This document shows positions 22,674-36,000 of a DNA stretch of 64,000 nucleotides, piece after piece. How positions within the stretch are numbered: position 1 is the first letter of the stretch; every line of letters starts with the position of its first letter. Both the position numbers and the translations under genes were made by a program. The DNA is from Termitomyces sp. T153 (lineage: Eukaryota; Basidiomycota; Agaricomycetes; Agaricales; Lyophyllaceae), in the NCBI GenBank assembly GCA_018296165.2, contig JACKQL020000007.1:1488001-1552000 (forward strand), written 5' to 3'. The notes below the pieces were generated by a model. The model was given only the letters and a program-made list of their open reading frames with translations. It was not told the DNA's origin and ran no database searches.

Positions 22674-25560
22674 ATGTCTGTGTATAACCCCATGTACAAC
22701 CCAGCTGGCTATCTAACTGACATCTATGATTGGCTGGCTCCTGAAAATCAATATGCCCTGTTCTACCTAGGACCACCCGAGGATTAGTATGTTCTCCACC
22801 ATTGGACTCCTGACCCCAACCAGGCATTCTACACTCCCTCTATCAGCCAAGGAATAACCCTGGGCTGGCACTGCCCTCTAGCATTCTCTGCCAATGGCAA
22901 CTACTCCCACCTGTACCCCAGAGGATTCTTTGCAGCACCCCCCAACCCTGCCTACTTCTCACCCACTCACTACTCCATGTATCCAGTTTCTACTGCAGCT
23001 CCAGCCTTTCCAGAGCACCCAGATAATTATTCTTCTTGATTGCAGTTTCCTACTCAAACTCCTCCTTCCCCCAGACAGCAATGGGTCAAAGCCTACATCT
23101 AGCTGCACCCTCCTTATCAACCTAGACTACCCCAACACTCATACAACTCTGGAGGTTTGGGCAGATTGGCTCCTCAACTTCCACAAACATCACCTGCAGG
23201 GAAACCTCCCTGAAACCATGCAAGGCATCCTGGAAATTGATGCCAACCTTCAAAACAAGCTCCATGCTCTGGTCAAAGAAATTCATACCAGTCTGAACCC
23301 TCACCTGTTCAAAGACCCTCAGGACCCCTCCTGCTCCTTTTATGTGCAATGTGAGGAACCTGTCAGAACACAAAGCAAAGCCCTGCCTCCCATTCCCCAC
23401 TAGCAAGAAGAGCTTAACATGGCATCCAATATCTTGAGAAGCCTCAACCCTGCAGAAGGATTGTTTGACCAACTCACTGCTCACATTCTGGCCCTCTCCA
23501 CTCATCCTTGGGCAGACTCCATTCCCAGTGCCTTCTGTACATGAAACCAGCCTGCTGTTTCCAAACCCCATACACAATGGCTGCCCCCACACATCAACAA
23601 CAACAACCAAACTCTCTCTTACATCAATAAACTGGGTAACCCCACCAATGAGGTTGTCCCATGCAATAGCCCTCCCCAAAACAGACCCCCTCACTTTGAC
23701 CTCTGCACCCCCTGTGTCAATGCCCCTCCACCTTGCCAGAACATCCCAGTTCCTCCAAGGCAACCTATGGGCCCTGGGGCACCCTAACTGTAAGGAGAAC
23801 AAGTGCAACTGCAGATAACCTGGCAATGACAGGTGATGCAGGTGGCAGGCAAGAGTCAAAGAGCAGTACAAGCAGCTAAGAGTCAGGCAAGTAGGCAAGC
23901 ACAGCAAGCAAGGCTAAGGTAAGGATGCTGGGGCTCTTACAGCCAGTCTATTGGATAGGCCAGGAAGACACTGCTATTGTTTGGTCTGAGGATATCCTAT
24001 TCTGCAGACTGGTTTATATACTACATCTGTGGCTATGCTATGACTAATGCTGTATGTGGTAAGTGGCCTGGGTATGCTAAACAGTAATTACTAACAATAT
24101 GTCAAAAGGAGAAATAGGGTCCAATGACTATGAAGGGCTGACTACTACTGATTGGAGGGTGCAGGAGCTTGGTGGCCAGTCAATTGGATATGCTAGAGAT
24201 GATGCTATACCTATGACTAAGGCCAGATAGAGTTGGAGTTACCTAATAAGAGTTGTCCCCTTACACTGACCTCCTTTCCCCATCTTTCCCCTGCCTGTTC
24301 CAATGCCCAACCCCTCTGCTGACACTAATTACTTTGGACCCCCCACCCCTGGAGGACCCCTTCCCCCTCAATGGGCCCTAGGGCCTCCCCCAGGCAATGT
24401 GGGCCAACCCCCTGGCAGCAAGCCTCCCAATAGTGGACTTCCTGGAGGATGGGGCCTAGCCATGGACAACTTCCCCCCTCAGCACAGAAACAGGAACAAT
24501 TACTACTACTATTACAATGCCAGACCCCCATCCTGAACCCAAAACACTCAGGACAATACTTACAATGCACTGGCTCAAGAAGAAAAGCTTGACATTCAAA
24601 AGCCTGAACCATTGACTAATTGCAACCCCTGGAAGTGGAGAATCTTCCTAATATAGTGTCTAATCATGTTTCAAGCTAAGCCCATTACCTTCCAGCTTAA
24701 GAGCTCATGAGTAGCCTTTGCTGCATCATATTTGCAGGGTATCTCCTTTGACCACTATATGGCACTACTCTGGTTTGACTCCAACAACCCTGTGCTCTTC
24801 AGTTGGCTTGTCTTCACCCAGGAGTTCTCCAGGAAGTTTGGCATCTTTGATAGAGTAGTGGAAGTGGAAGAGAATCTCTTCAACTTCCAAATGTGTGACA
24901 ACAAATGCTTCACAACCTTCATTGTATAATTTGAATGAGAGGCCTATAAAATAGGATGGAATTACAACACCCTCCAATTTGCCCTCCATTGCACCCTGCC
25001 TCAATGAATCAAGGATGTCCTCTGCCTTGCACCCAAGCAAACTACATATGATGGCTACAAGGCACTCATTACCCAGGCTGACCAACATTACTGGGAGGAC
25101 CAGAGTGAGAACATGGCACCACAGACCATGTGGAATACTTCCAGCACTACCAACTAGCAGGCTGGAGCAACCAATGGCAACTGACCCTCAATTCCTGCCA
25201 ACTCTGCCAACCCCACACCTTGTTTCCCTCTGGGCTGAGGACCTCCTAGTGCCAATCAACCCCTGGGACAGTGCCTCCCTGCCCAACTCAATATCACCAA
25301 CCTCCATGAGACCCCAGAACCCCTGGATGCCCACTTCAATGACCTTGAAGATGCTCCAGACTCTGCTAACAACTAGGAAGCCCTATGTACAAACAAGATT
25401 CAGAATAGACCCTGGATTAACATACTGGAGGAGACTCAGGAGAAACAATGGAAGGAGGGCACATGCATCCTATGTGGTGAGCAGGGACATTTCATCAGTG
25501 GTTGTCCTAAACACTAGGTGATGGGATGCACTATATGGACCATTGATGGAGAGGACTGTG
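22674..25560 (+). pseudogene. Element C2 gag with zinc knuckle
   Basis: Starts MSVYNPMYNPAGYLTD. A Pro-rich N-terminal half is interrupted by a solo LTR at 23789-24265. The capsid-like part (about 24690-25130) has FDHYMALLWFDSNN, FTQEFSRKFGIFD and APKQTTYDGYKALI. The nucleocapsid ends with a complete CX2CX4HX4C knuckle, CILCGEQGHFISGC (25464-25505). It would package element RNA. Stops at many Arg/Gln/Trp codons break the frame. The homologous part of C1 shows the same layout. Confidence 0.8.
23789..24265 (-). repeat. Solo LTR, family D, in C2 gag
   Basis: 477 bp with inverted termini TGTAAGG and CCTTACA. The flanks CTAAC (23784-23788) and CTGAC (24266-24270) are a 5-bp duplication with one transition. 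It is oriented opposite to the LTR-D at 62005. Confidence 0.8.
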
Positions 25561-25639
25561 ACTATCAGTTTACAGAAAATGAGTCAGCAGTTTAGGTCTC
25601 AAAGATGCACTAGACCATGGACCAGACCCTGACATCTTC

Positions 25640-26560
25640 TCTGCCCCAGCCACACTCTTCCATGCAATGGTACTTGCTCCAGACAACCTCCTAGCACACC
25701 TCCCTTCCTACTCCTCCAACACCCTCCTCCTCTGCACCACTCTTCCCTTCTCCAACAACCCCATCCCCACACTGGTCAACAGTAGTGCCACAGATAACTT
25801 TGTTGACACTCCCTGGCAGTGCTTGCTCCTCAATGCCTCCAACATCTCCCCACTCCAATCCTCCTCAAACTCTTTGATGGCAACCCCACCTCTGCCAGCA
25901 ATATCATACACTGCATAAAAATAACTGTGACCTTTGCCAATGGATGACAACAAGAACTCTGATTACTTGTCACAAAACTACACTCCTCTGCCTCTGTCAT
26001 CCTAGGCTTCTCATGGCTCCACTCCACTAATTCCCACATCAACTGGCCCGGCCTCACTCTTTGCCTTGACCAAGACAACCCAACCAACTCTGGACTAATA
26101 CCCTTTGACATTTCAGCCCTCTCTGAGAACTCCAAGAGTACAAATGACCAACCCTGGATCCTTCCCACAGCTCCACTTGAAGTCTGTGCAATCATTTGTC
26201 ATCAATATCAGACTTGATGACTCACACACAGTCCTCCCTGCCCTTATTAACAGCAGCACCTCTAGCACATTCATCAGCAGCCAGCTTGACCTCCAACACC
26301 ACAACTTTGACAAATCTTTTGAGCTCCAACTCCTTGATGGAAGCTCTGCCATGACAGGAATCACTCAATATCATGACAACACCCTCACCTTCAACAATAA
26401 TCTAAGGTTCCAGGCTTGGCTTCTCATCACTCAGCTCTCTCTGTTAACTCTGATCATGCTTGAACTTCTGTAGTTACAGGATGTCAACTCTGACATCAAC
26501 TGGAAGAACCTCACCATGCAATTTCCTAGCCCTAAAGCAAGTTTAGTGGCCACCATCCCC
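25640..26560 (+). pseudogene. C2 tandem retropepsin-like domains
   Basis: Two aspartic-protease-like active sites occur in order. The first is LVNSSATDNFVD (about 25770-25805), cognate of LVDSGATDNFI. The second is LINSSTSSTFIS (about 26243-26280), cognate of LVDSGASGTFV, followed by a typical flap and the MLELL...LQDVNSDINW end. In both, the catalytic Asp reads Asn. Both sites fit GTCGAC to GTCAAC changes or later equivalents. The domains would cleave the Gag-Pol precursor. Element C1 has the same pair. Confidence 0.72.
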
Positions 26561-26879
26561 CTCTGCCTCCAGTTCATCTTAGACTCCAATACTCCCAACC
26601 CCAACACCAGTATGTCCAGAGCAACCCAAAGCCTCTCAACTCTTGATAGCAACTAAGAAAGTGAAGAAAATGCATCCCCCCCTTAGTCACCCTCAATCAA
26701 ATCATGATGGCTGCCTCCCAACATACCCCAGAATCAATACAAAGGTCCACAGTACCCCAACCAGTGATGCCCAACCCCTCCAAACAACCCTGCCACCACT
26801 CTAGATCTAGCCACTACTACCCTGGCACCCACCCCCATTGACCCTGAAGACCTTGATATCAAAATTATTGGTGCCATCC

Positions 26880-28500
26880 CCTTCACATATATTCAACAAG
26901 ATGGCACCCCTGCCTTCCAGCTGCAGATCATGCCAGCCTTACTGGAGGAGTACCTCCATGCAGAAACTATCCCACCAGAACACAAAACAGAGGAGCAGAT
27001 CATATACAAAGTAGTTTCCCTGGAATATCATGAATTTGCTGACATGTTCTCTAAAGGGAGTGTAAAAGAACTTCCTCCACATCACTCCTACAATTACAAG
27101 ATCAACCTCAAAGAAGGCACCTTCCCCCTATTTTGCAAAATCTACAACATGTCTGAGATTGAACTCTGGGCCCTGAAGGACTACCTTGACAATATGCTTG
27201 GCAAAGGCTTCATATGCCCATCAATCTCTGTCACCAGCACTCTGGTCCTATTCACCAAGAAAAAGGATGGGTCACTCAGACTTTGTGTTGATTATTGGGG
27301 ACTCAACAAAGTCACCAAAAAGAACCAGTATTCTCTCTTCCTGATCAGAGACCTTGTTGACTGCCTCTGCAATGCTAAGATCTATACAAAAATAGACCTC
27401 TGCTCTGGCTACAACAATGTCTGGATTGCTCTAGGGCATGAATGGAAGACTGCCTTTTGCACCTGCTATGGCCTCTTTGAATATCCAGGAATGCCCTTCA
27501 GAATGACTAACTCCCCTGCCACTTTCCAATACTTCATGAACAATATCTTCCACAACATGAACAATGTCTTTGTTATTGTATACCTGGATGACATACTGAT
27601 CTACTCAAATTCACTGGAGGAGCATCTAGAGCACATCCACTGCATCCTAGAATGACTCCAAGAGTACCACCTTCATGCCAAACCCAAGAAATGCTCCTTC
27701 CATACTATGGAGGTCAAATACCTCAGAGTTATTGTCACCCCTGATGGCATACATATGGATCCCACCAAGGTCAGAGCCATCCTCAACTGGCCCCTGCTAT
27801 GGAACATAAAGGAGGTACAATCATTTCTGGGGTTTGCTAACTTTTATCACCAATTTATCAACAACTACTCTGGAATCACCAAACTCCTCAACCAACTCAT
27901 GTGGAAAGATGCCTCCTGGGACTGGGACAGCAAGTGCCAAAGCATGTTCCTCCTCTTCAAGAAGGCCTTCACCTCCACTCCAGTCCTCCACCACTTCAAC
28001 TCCTCCCTGCTAATTGTACTCAAATGCAATGCCTCCAACTACACCATTGCTAGAATACTCTCCCCCAGTTGGACTCTGGAGGCAAGAACCTCTGCCCTGT
28101 CACCTTCTACACTTATTCAATGATCTCCACAGAACTCAACTATGATATCTATGACAAAGAACTCCTTGTGATTGTTGAAGCTTTCCATGAGTAGCAGGCC
28201 TACCTCAAAGGATCTCTGCACCACATTCAAGTCTACTCCAACCATAACAATTTGCAGTTCTTCACAACCACAAAACAGCTCAGCTGCTGCCAAGCTCAAT
28301 GGTCCAAAACCCTCTTGAAGTACAACTTCACCATCCATTACCACTCCAGATGACTTGGCACAAAGCCCAACACACTCACTCAGAGGTTCAATGTGTATTT
28401 GAAAAAGTTGTTTGAAGCTGAGCAGAACACATTCAACTATCAAGTAGTAATCCCCCCTGAGCATCTGCATGCTGTGCTGATTTTAAATGAAGAAGGAATC
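26880..28500 (+). pseudogene. C2 reverse transcriptase and RNase H
   Basis: A 241-residue frame starts near 26930 with FADMFSKGSVKELPPH, KKKDGSLRLCVDYWGLN, IDLCSGYNN and the active site YLDD (27581-27592, intact). After one stop it continues with CSFHTMEVKYL, FLGFANFYHQFI and the RNase H (KKAFTSTPVLHHF, LLIVLKCNAS). A frame change near 28110 precedes the RNase H C-terminus (YDKELLVIVEAF-like, SNHNNLQFF). The family makes cDNA from element RNA. Only a few stops fall in the palm, so this is the best-preserved C polymerase here. Confidence 0.88.
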
Positions 28501-28639
28501 CTCCACCAAATCAGAAACTCACCCCTAGACTCCTTCACTCAGCATGACTCCTGCAACAACTCTGCCAATGAATTGAACATCAAGAACCCCTTTATGCTGT
28601 CTCCAAACCACCACCTCCTACTCTGGAGTGGATGAATCT

Positions 28640-29955
28640 ATGCTCCAGACCACAAGTCCATTCACCTTGACATACTCTGGCAATACCACAACCACAAACT
28701 CTGCAGGCACCCAGGAATTCATAAGACCCTTCAGCTCATCTTCCAGACTTACTTTTGGCCAGGAACAAAGAAGGATGTCATGCAATATGTAAGGGCCTGC
28801 AAACCTTGTCTCCAAGCCCAAGGTACCCTGCCACTGCTCTCATGGACTGTTGAAGCCCCTCCCTATTGGTCAGCATCCCTGGTCCTCAATCTTGATGGAC
28901 TATATTGTCAAACTCCATGACTCCAAAGGTTTTGATGCAATCCTTGTTGTTATCTGTTGCTTCACCAAGCAAGCCCTTTTTGTCCCCTGCCACACCATCT
29001 ACAATGCCCTGGAGTTCACCAAATTGTTTCTTGAACATGTATTCTCCAAGCATAGACTCCTGGACAACATCATCTCCAACTATGAGCCTTTATTTGTCTC
29101 CCATTTTTGGAAATCACTCTGCAAGGTGCTTGAAATAAGAACCAACCTCTTGACCGCATACTATTCAGAGACTGACAGATAAGCAGGATAAGTCAACCAG
29201 ACATTGGAATAGTATCTCCACCTCTACATTAACTATTTACAGAATGACTGGCATGCAGAACTCCTCCTCACCAAGTTTACCTATAACAACATGCCTCACT
29301 CTGCTACCAAAGTTTCTGCCTTCTATGCCAACAAGGGCTACAACCCCCAACTCACACTATCCCTCAAAGATATTCCCTCCTATGTTGCCCATAAAGTTGC
29401 CAAAGACCTCTGATCCCTCTACCAGTTCCTTCAGAATAAAACTGACACCACCAATTATGCTTACTCCAAACATGCCAATGCCCAACAAAACCCTACCCCC
29501 AACTGGCCCCTTGGCACCTTAGTTTGGCTTGATCAATGAAACCTCAAGACTTGGAGGCCCTCCATCAAGCTCAACCACAAACAGCTCAGTCCCTTCAAGG
29601 TTCTCTAGAAAGTCTCAACACACACCTACAAGCTTGATCTACCCCTGGGCCTGAAGGGCCTCCACCCCATGTTCCATGTGTGCCTTCTCAAAAAACATGC
29701 TCCAGACCCCTTCCCCAGGCAATGCCCTAGTTTACTGCCCCCCATCAAAGTCAAGGACAAATATCACTACAAGGTTGACCAAATCCTTAACTCCTGCTTA
29801 GTCCATGGCTGGCCTCAATACTTGGTCCATTAGAAGGGCTATAGGCCTGAGGATGATACTTGAGAACTCCAGAGGAACCTCAATGGAGCCCCTGATAAAC
29901 TCTGGGACTTCCATTGACAACACCTCACTAAGCCCTGGGACCCCCAGGACTAGTC
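28640..29955 (+). pseudogene. C2 integrase with chromodomain
   Basis: The zinc-binding block reads HPGIHKTLQLIF...ACKPCLQAQ (about 28700-28820). The core follows with LMDYIVKLHDSKGFDAILVV. The second acidic site reads ISNYEP (Asp to Asn) and the third lies in NQTLE. A GPY/F-like region and a chromodomain ([18 protein letters not shown]-stop-KGYRPEDDT, about 29757-29870) end the protein. Stops and a frame change near 28830 inactivate it. A chromodomain integrase suggests targeting to heterochromatin, which agrees with the nesting here. Confidence 0.85.
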
Positions 29956-30539
29956 AACATAAATGGCATTAGTGGGCATAACCCCTGCTTCTGGATTCAT
30001 CAGGGATTCAACTCCCATGAGTAACCCCTACATGTTTTCACTTACTCCTCCCCTCACACAATTTGAAATCTCATACACTCAGCAGAACTGCAAGAAATTG
30101 GCATGTATAAAACTACAAAGTACAAAATTATACAACTGGGGCAGGAAAAGTGCAAGATGGCAAGAAAATGGGGCTCAACCACCCCCTCACTCCTCCTCCT
30201 CCTCCAGGATCCTTTGCACTACACCTCCAATGAGATTGACCTCCATCTGGGCAACCACTACACCAAGGACCTCTGGTTGCCCCAGTAGGAGCTTCCTCAC
30301 ATCAGTCACCACCTCCCACTATATCCTGGGGACTACTGCACTCCTCTCCCAGTGCTCTGCCAACAGCCATCCCATCTGTCAGAATCTCTGCTCCAACTCT
30401 GGAGGGAGTTCTCCAGGCATCTGTGCTAGCCCATCCTAGATTGAAGCATGAGTAGCTAACAGCTCATCAAGGAGAATGTGGTGCTGTTGGACCAGTCTAA
30501 ACAACCTCTGTTAGTGGGATCAGAGGAATGAGGAACAAA

Positions 30540-31840
30540 AGGGCTCATGCATTATTCTCCTCTGCCCCAAGGCTGCCTTATTGGCCAACCATTCCTCATA
30601 TCATCTCCTTACCTCTGCTCTAGCCTCTTCCACCTCCATGACCCCCTGCTGCACCTCTGCCCTCTGCTCTGCCTGTGCCTCCAACTGCCTCAGCCATTCC
30701 CACAGCCCCTGCACCTCCAGTGACTCCTTTGCAATTGTCTGCATGGCCCCCTCTAATTTCTGCTGTGCCAAGTCTTGGTCTCTCTGTGCCTTGTCATGCT
30801 CCCACTAGATATCATTGCAATCCCCTTCAATCCTCCAAACCTCCTCCTCATGCAATGCCAGCAGTTGGAATAACACTTCCACTCACCACTGCTAAAACAT
30901 CTCAGGGACTGTAGGAGAAAGACTGGAATCTCCACCAGATCCCCCCACCAAGGCCCCCAACCTGGGGAGGTATACATATGGCCCCAGAGGCCTCATCATT
31001 GACTCCCCTCCTTGCAGCCTCTTGCTGGGCCCCACCTCTAGCAAGGGAGACACCATCTGCTTTTCCTTGTCATGTGCCATGGGGGCCCCCTCCCTCTACT
31101 CACCCTGTGGAGGTCCCACCTTCATTGTGGGCTGCCTGCACTGCCTCTGCACTCCATTCTGGACCCCTAACCCAATACCTTCCTCTTGTGTCCCTTAAGC
31201 AGTTGCCCTGCCACTTATGCCACATCTCACCATGCCAACTCAACAAGATTAGGCACTTCTTGTGCCTTGCATGACAGGGGATGCACACAGAGGTGTCCTG
31301 ACAGGAGCTCTGCATTAGCTCCTCAAATTTGCAATGCTTCCTATGGTGAGCACAGAGAGCATACTAAAACATCAAATCAGCTTTGGACCTGGCACAACAA
31401 CACTGCAAACTCACTGGGGCTTCCACTTAGCACCATTCCAGGATTGGGGGACCCTGTGCTTGTGCCAGTGCCTCTGCAAACTTCTCCAGAGTCACCTCTG
31501 CCTAAGCAACCCACAACACCTTTGGAACAACCATAATCTCCCCTGGGCCAAAGTTGGGCCTTGAGGAGCACCCCACCAATACTGGAGCAGGCAATACTGG
31601 GACTGTGCCTTGTAACAAAACTCCCAATGGGCCAGCCACCACCATGGACAACTCTATCAAGATCAATCAGCAATGCCAGAATATATAGGGAACAAACCTG
31701 CACTTATGACTATGGTACATTGCCTTGACATGTTGACAGCCACAATAAGAATCAGATTCCTCCAAGGAAGAGGGGACAGAAGACAATGATTGCAATATGA
31801 GCAATGCTGATAGAGCCAGAGAGTAAGCAGAGGAGGACAT
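30540..31840 (-). pseudogene. Antisense Cys-rich / coiled-coil accessory frame of C2
   Basis: On the minus strand between integrase and 3' LTR, one phase stays protein-like from about 31690 to 30540 with only seven or eight stops. In order it shows a Val/Pro-rich lead, a cysteine cluster (CAHHRKHC, then CQDTSVCIPCHARHKKC, about 31360-31255), a Pro/Gly linker with YVYLPRLGALVGGSGGD, and a strongly heptad-like coiled coil (KLEGAMQTIAKE, QLEAQAEQRAEVQQG). A separate upstream frame begins MSSSAYSLALSALL (31833). The second half of the cluster fits CX2CX6C, as in Zn2Cys6 fingers. Function is unknown. The plus strand of this region has only low-complexity Ser/Pro frames. The layout parallels the antisense gene of family A. 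Confidence 0.55.
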
Positions 31841-32052
31841 TGCACAAGTTTGGAACTTTGGAGTACATCTGACCTTTTTTAATAACTTGGGAAGAACCCC
31901 CTGAAGAATGGTGGCCACACTTCAACTTCATTCCCCAGAGCACCACCACTCACTACAGTTTGATCAATATTGCTCAACTTTAATTCCCATGCTCCACCAA
32001 TCCCCAACCCATGCCTCATATCTCAAGAGTCTCAATGCTGAAGAAGGGGTGA

Positions 32053-33088
32053 TGTCATGACCCACTCTCTGGACCCCTGACCCTGACCCTGCTCCCAACC
32101 TGCTCACTTCCCCCAAGCCCCCCCCCTGATGCCCCATCAAATGCCCCTAACCTTTGCTCACCCTCTGTTCCCACTCCAGATAACTCTGATGCTTTTCTGG
32201 CAAATCCTGACAGCCCCCTGGCTAACTTTGACACCTTCTTTACAGCCATTGACACATCCCCTGACTCTTCTAAGCTCCTAGGACCCTCCTCCACTGTTCC
32301 TGACTCTAGCATGCATCACCAACACAATTCCCAGGTTTGCCTGATCAGTTCTAGAGCATCACAATGACCCTGGAACAGCCTGCATCACCTATCCCCTGAT
32401 TGCAACTGACACCTGTTGACTCCACATGGCTCCATCAAACTCCACTGTCACACCTGCTAACTCCCAGAGCTCTCCAGTAGTCAGTATATAACCTATAGAG
32501 TAGCATCTCATACTCCAGTCTTGATATTGCATTAACTGGTTACTTGTGTCTCATGTTTCTTTTGTTTTCATCTCTATTTCTTTAGTCTTGAATCTATTTC
32601 CTTTTCTCAGTTCCATCTTGTCTTGTCTCTGTCTTGCCTTGACTGTCTCTGTTTCCTTTGTTTCTCTAAGTCCCTTTCATCTTTGATGTCATTACAAACT
32701 CTGCACACATGCTACAACCTCCAAACATTCCTATGACAACTCCAGACCTTGCCCTTTGCTCAGTTCTGGAACCCATCAGTCTTGATTGATCCCCCATCCA
32801 ACTCTGGCTCTGCTCCCATCACCCACAAAGCCTCTGCATACCCCGCAATCTATTTATGTGCCCACAAGCTTGTCCCTGACACCTGCCCAAGCCCAACATT
32901 AATATACTTGGTCTTAGACTTCTCTGGACCATTCTGGACTTGCTCAGACTGCTTCTCTTGGTCTCTCCTTGCAAGTCCCTATTGTTTGTGCCACCTCTGG
33001 AATGCTAGGTTATAAGCGCAGGACATTGTGTCCACCTAGTAAGGACTTGCCAGTATAGCTGAACCCCTGTAGTCAGTGGAACCTGACA
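32053..33088 (+). repeat. 3' LTR of element C2
   Basis: Starts TGTCATGACCCACTC after the purine tract AAGAAGGGGTGA (32041-32052), ends GGAACCTGACA, 1036 bp. It is followed by the target duplication CCAAC. Confidence 0.9.
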
Positions 33089-36000
33089 CCAACCCCTCTT
33101 CACCAACACAAACCTCACCTACAATCACACTTTCTCTTATATTGACAAGCCAGAAAATCTCACAAAGAACCTGCCCTTGGAAATAGAGCTTCAGCCTCTC
33201 TCTGGAACAGGCTTCCCCACTTCAACCCTCATGCTTCCTCATGGCAATGCACTCCCAAACACACCCCTGCTCTGCCAAAATATTCCAACCTCCCACATCA
33301 ACTCATGGGCCCTAGACCTGTCAATCTCCAGTCCCCCTACTGCCAACAACAACTATTGACCACTAACTCCCAGAGGACCCTCTTCCTCATATAGGCCCTG
33401 AGGCCCCCTCTAGGCAATGCTGGCCAACCTCCAGGTAGTGGGCCTCCCAACAGCAGATCTCCAGGTGGATGGGGCCTAGCCATGGACAACTTTCCCCCTC
33501 AGCATAGAGGTGGAAACAATAATTACTACTACTATTACAACACCAGACCTCTGTCCCAAACTTGAAACACCTAGGACAATACTTGTGATGCACTGGCCCT
33601 GAAAAGGAAAGCTCAACATCTAGAAGCCTGAAATCTTCACTGGCTGTGACTCTTGGAAATGGAGAATCTTCCTAAGGCAATGCCTCACTATATTCCAAGC
33701 TAAGCCCATCACTTTCTAGCTTGAAAGCTCATAGGTGGCTTTTGCCACTTCATGTCTACAGGGCATTACCTTTAATCACTACATGGTACTGCTCTGGTTT
33801 AATCCTAACAACTCCATGCTCTCCAACTGGCCTGCTTTCACCCAGGAATTCTCTAGTAAGTTTGGTGTATTTGACACTGTAGCTGAGGCAGAAGAAAACC
33901 TCTTCAATCTCTGGATGCACAATAATAAACACTTCATCACCTTCATTGTCTGGTTTGAGTGGGAAGCCTATGAGACTGACTGGAACTACAATGCCCTCCA
34001 ATTTGCTCTCTGCCATGCCCTGCCTCAATGCATCAAGGACATTCTCTGCCTTGCACCCAAACAAACTACATATAACAGTTACAAGGCACTTGTTATGCAG
34101 GTTGATCAACACTATTGGGAAGACCAGAGCAAAAACACAGCACTGCAAACCAACTGAAACACCTCTGGCAATCCCAACTGGCAATCTAAAGCAACCAATG
34201 GCACTTTACCCTTGATCCTCACAGCCTCCATCAACTCCATGTCCTGCTTCCCCCCAGGACAAGGACCTCCCAGTGCTAATCACCCCCCAGCACCCTGCCC
34301 ACCTGCCCAACTCAATGCTGCCAAGCTCCACAAAGCTCTAGAGCCCCTGAACACCAGCTCCAATGACTCCTAGGACCTTAACAATGCTCTGGACCCCATA
34401 AAAGACTAGAAGGCCCTATGTACAAACAAGATTTGGAACAGACCCTGGATTAACATACTAGAGGAGACTCAGGAGAAGTGATAAAAGGAGGGTGCATGCA
34501 TTTTATGTGGTGAGCAAGGACATATCATTGGCAGTTACCCCAAATGCCAGGTGATGGGACATGCTATGTGGACTATTGACATAGAAGACTGTAACTATCA
34601 GTTTACACAAAACAAGTCAGCAGTTTAGATCTCAAAGACATACTAAATTGTGGATCAGACACTGACATCTTTTCCATCCTAGCTGCATCTCTCTGCACAA
34701 TGGTTCTCTCTCCAGACACTCTCCCAGCACACCTCTCCTCCCACATCCTCCTCCTCTGCACCACCCTTCCCTTCTCCACCAACTCTGTCCCCACTCTAGT
34801 CAATAGTGGTGCCACTGACAACTTCATCAATGAATCTCTGGCAGCACTCACTTCTCAACACCTCTGGCACCTCTCCACTCCTATCCCCCTCAAGCTCTTC
34901 AATAGCAATCCTACTTTTGCTGGAGACATCACACACTATGTGAGAATGACCATGACCTTCATCAATGGACAATGACAGGACCTCCAACTACTAGTCACCA
35001 AACTACACACTTCCACTCCCATCATTCTAGGCTTTTCATGGCTCTGCTCCATTAATCCTCAGATTGACTGGTCCAGTCTCACCCTCTGCCTGAACTGGGA
35101 TAGCCCAATTAACTTGGGACCAGTCCCCTTCCATGTCTCACCCCACTCCAAGGACCCCAGAGGCACCACTGATGCTCCCTGGACCCCTCCACAGCTCCAC
35201 TCAAAGTCTGCATGGTCATTCATCATCAACATCCAACTTGACAACTCCCCAATGGTCCTTCCCACCCTTGTCAACAGCAGAGCCTCTGGCACCTTTGTTA
35301 GCAATCAGCTTGATCTACCCTTCAACACTCTTGACAAACTCCTCAAGCTCCAGCTCTTTGACAGGAGCCCCACCTCAATTGGAATAATTCAATACCATGA
35401 CAACACCCTCATCCTTGATAACAACTTAAAATTCCAGGTCCAGCTCCTCATCACCCAGCTTCCAGAGTCAACCCCAATTGTGCTTGGACTCCCTTGGCTG
35501 CAAGATGTTAACCCCAACATTGACTGGAAGAACCTCATCATGCAATTCCCAGGCCCCAAAGCAAGCCTAGCAGCCACCATCCCCCTCTGCCTCCAGTCCT
35601 TCTTGACCTCTAACATCTCTGACCTTGACTCCAGTGACTCTGGAACAACCCAAACTCCCACACTCCTCAAGGAAAATCAAGGAAGGGAGGAAAGTGCACC
35701 CCTGCTCCAGCCTCCCTTGAGCAAAGCTTGATAGCTTCCCCCCAACATCCCAAGAAATCAATACAAAGGCCTGTGGTACCCTGACCAATGATGCCAAACC
35801 ACCCTAGAAAACTCTGCTACAACCCCAGACCCAGCCACTGCCACTCCAACACCCATCCCCTATTGACTCAGAAGCTCTTGAGATCAAAATCATTGGTGCC
35901 ATCCCCTTCACACACATTCTACAAGATAGAACTCCCACCTTCCAACTTCAAATCATGCTAGCTCTACCAGAGAAATACCTACATGCAGAAGCTACCCTGC

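Larger units (their letters stand above)
21596..33088 (+). mobile_element. Full-length Ty3 chromodomain element C2
   Basis: An 11.5-kb LTR retrotransposon inserted in C1 gag. Its target duplication CCAAC flanks it (21591-21595 and 33089-33093). The order is 5' LTR, gag, two retropepsin-like domains, RT, RNase H, integrase with chromodomain, a long 3' region with an antisense frame, a purine tract, and the 3' LTR. It contains a nested solo LTR-D. Many stops and frame breaks make it inactive. Confidence 0.92.

Noticed and set aside
30675..31274. Ser/Pro/Cys-rich plus-strand open frames in C2 3' region
   Set aside because: They are low-complexity mirrors of the minus-strand coiled-coil and Cys-rich phase, which looks more protein-like.
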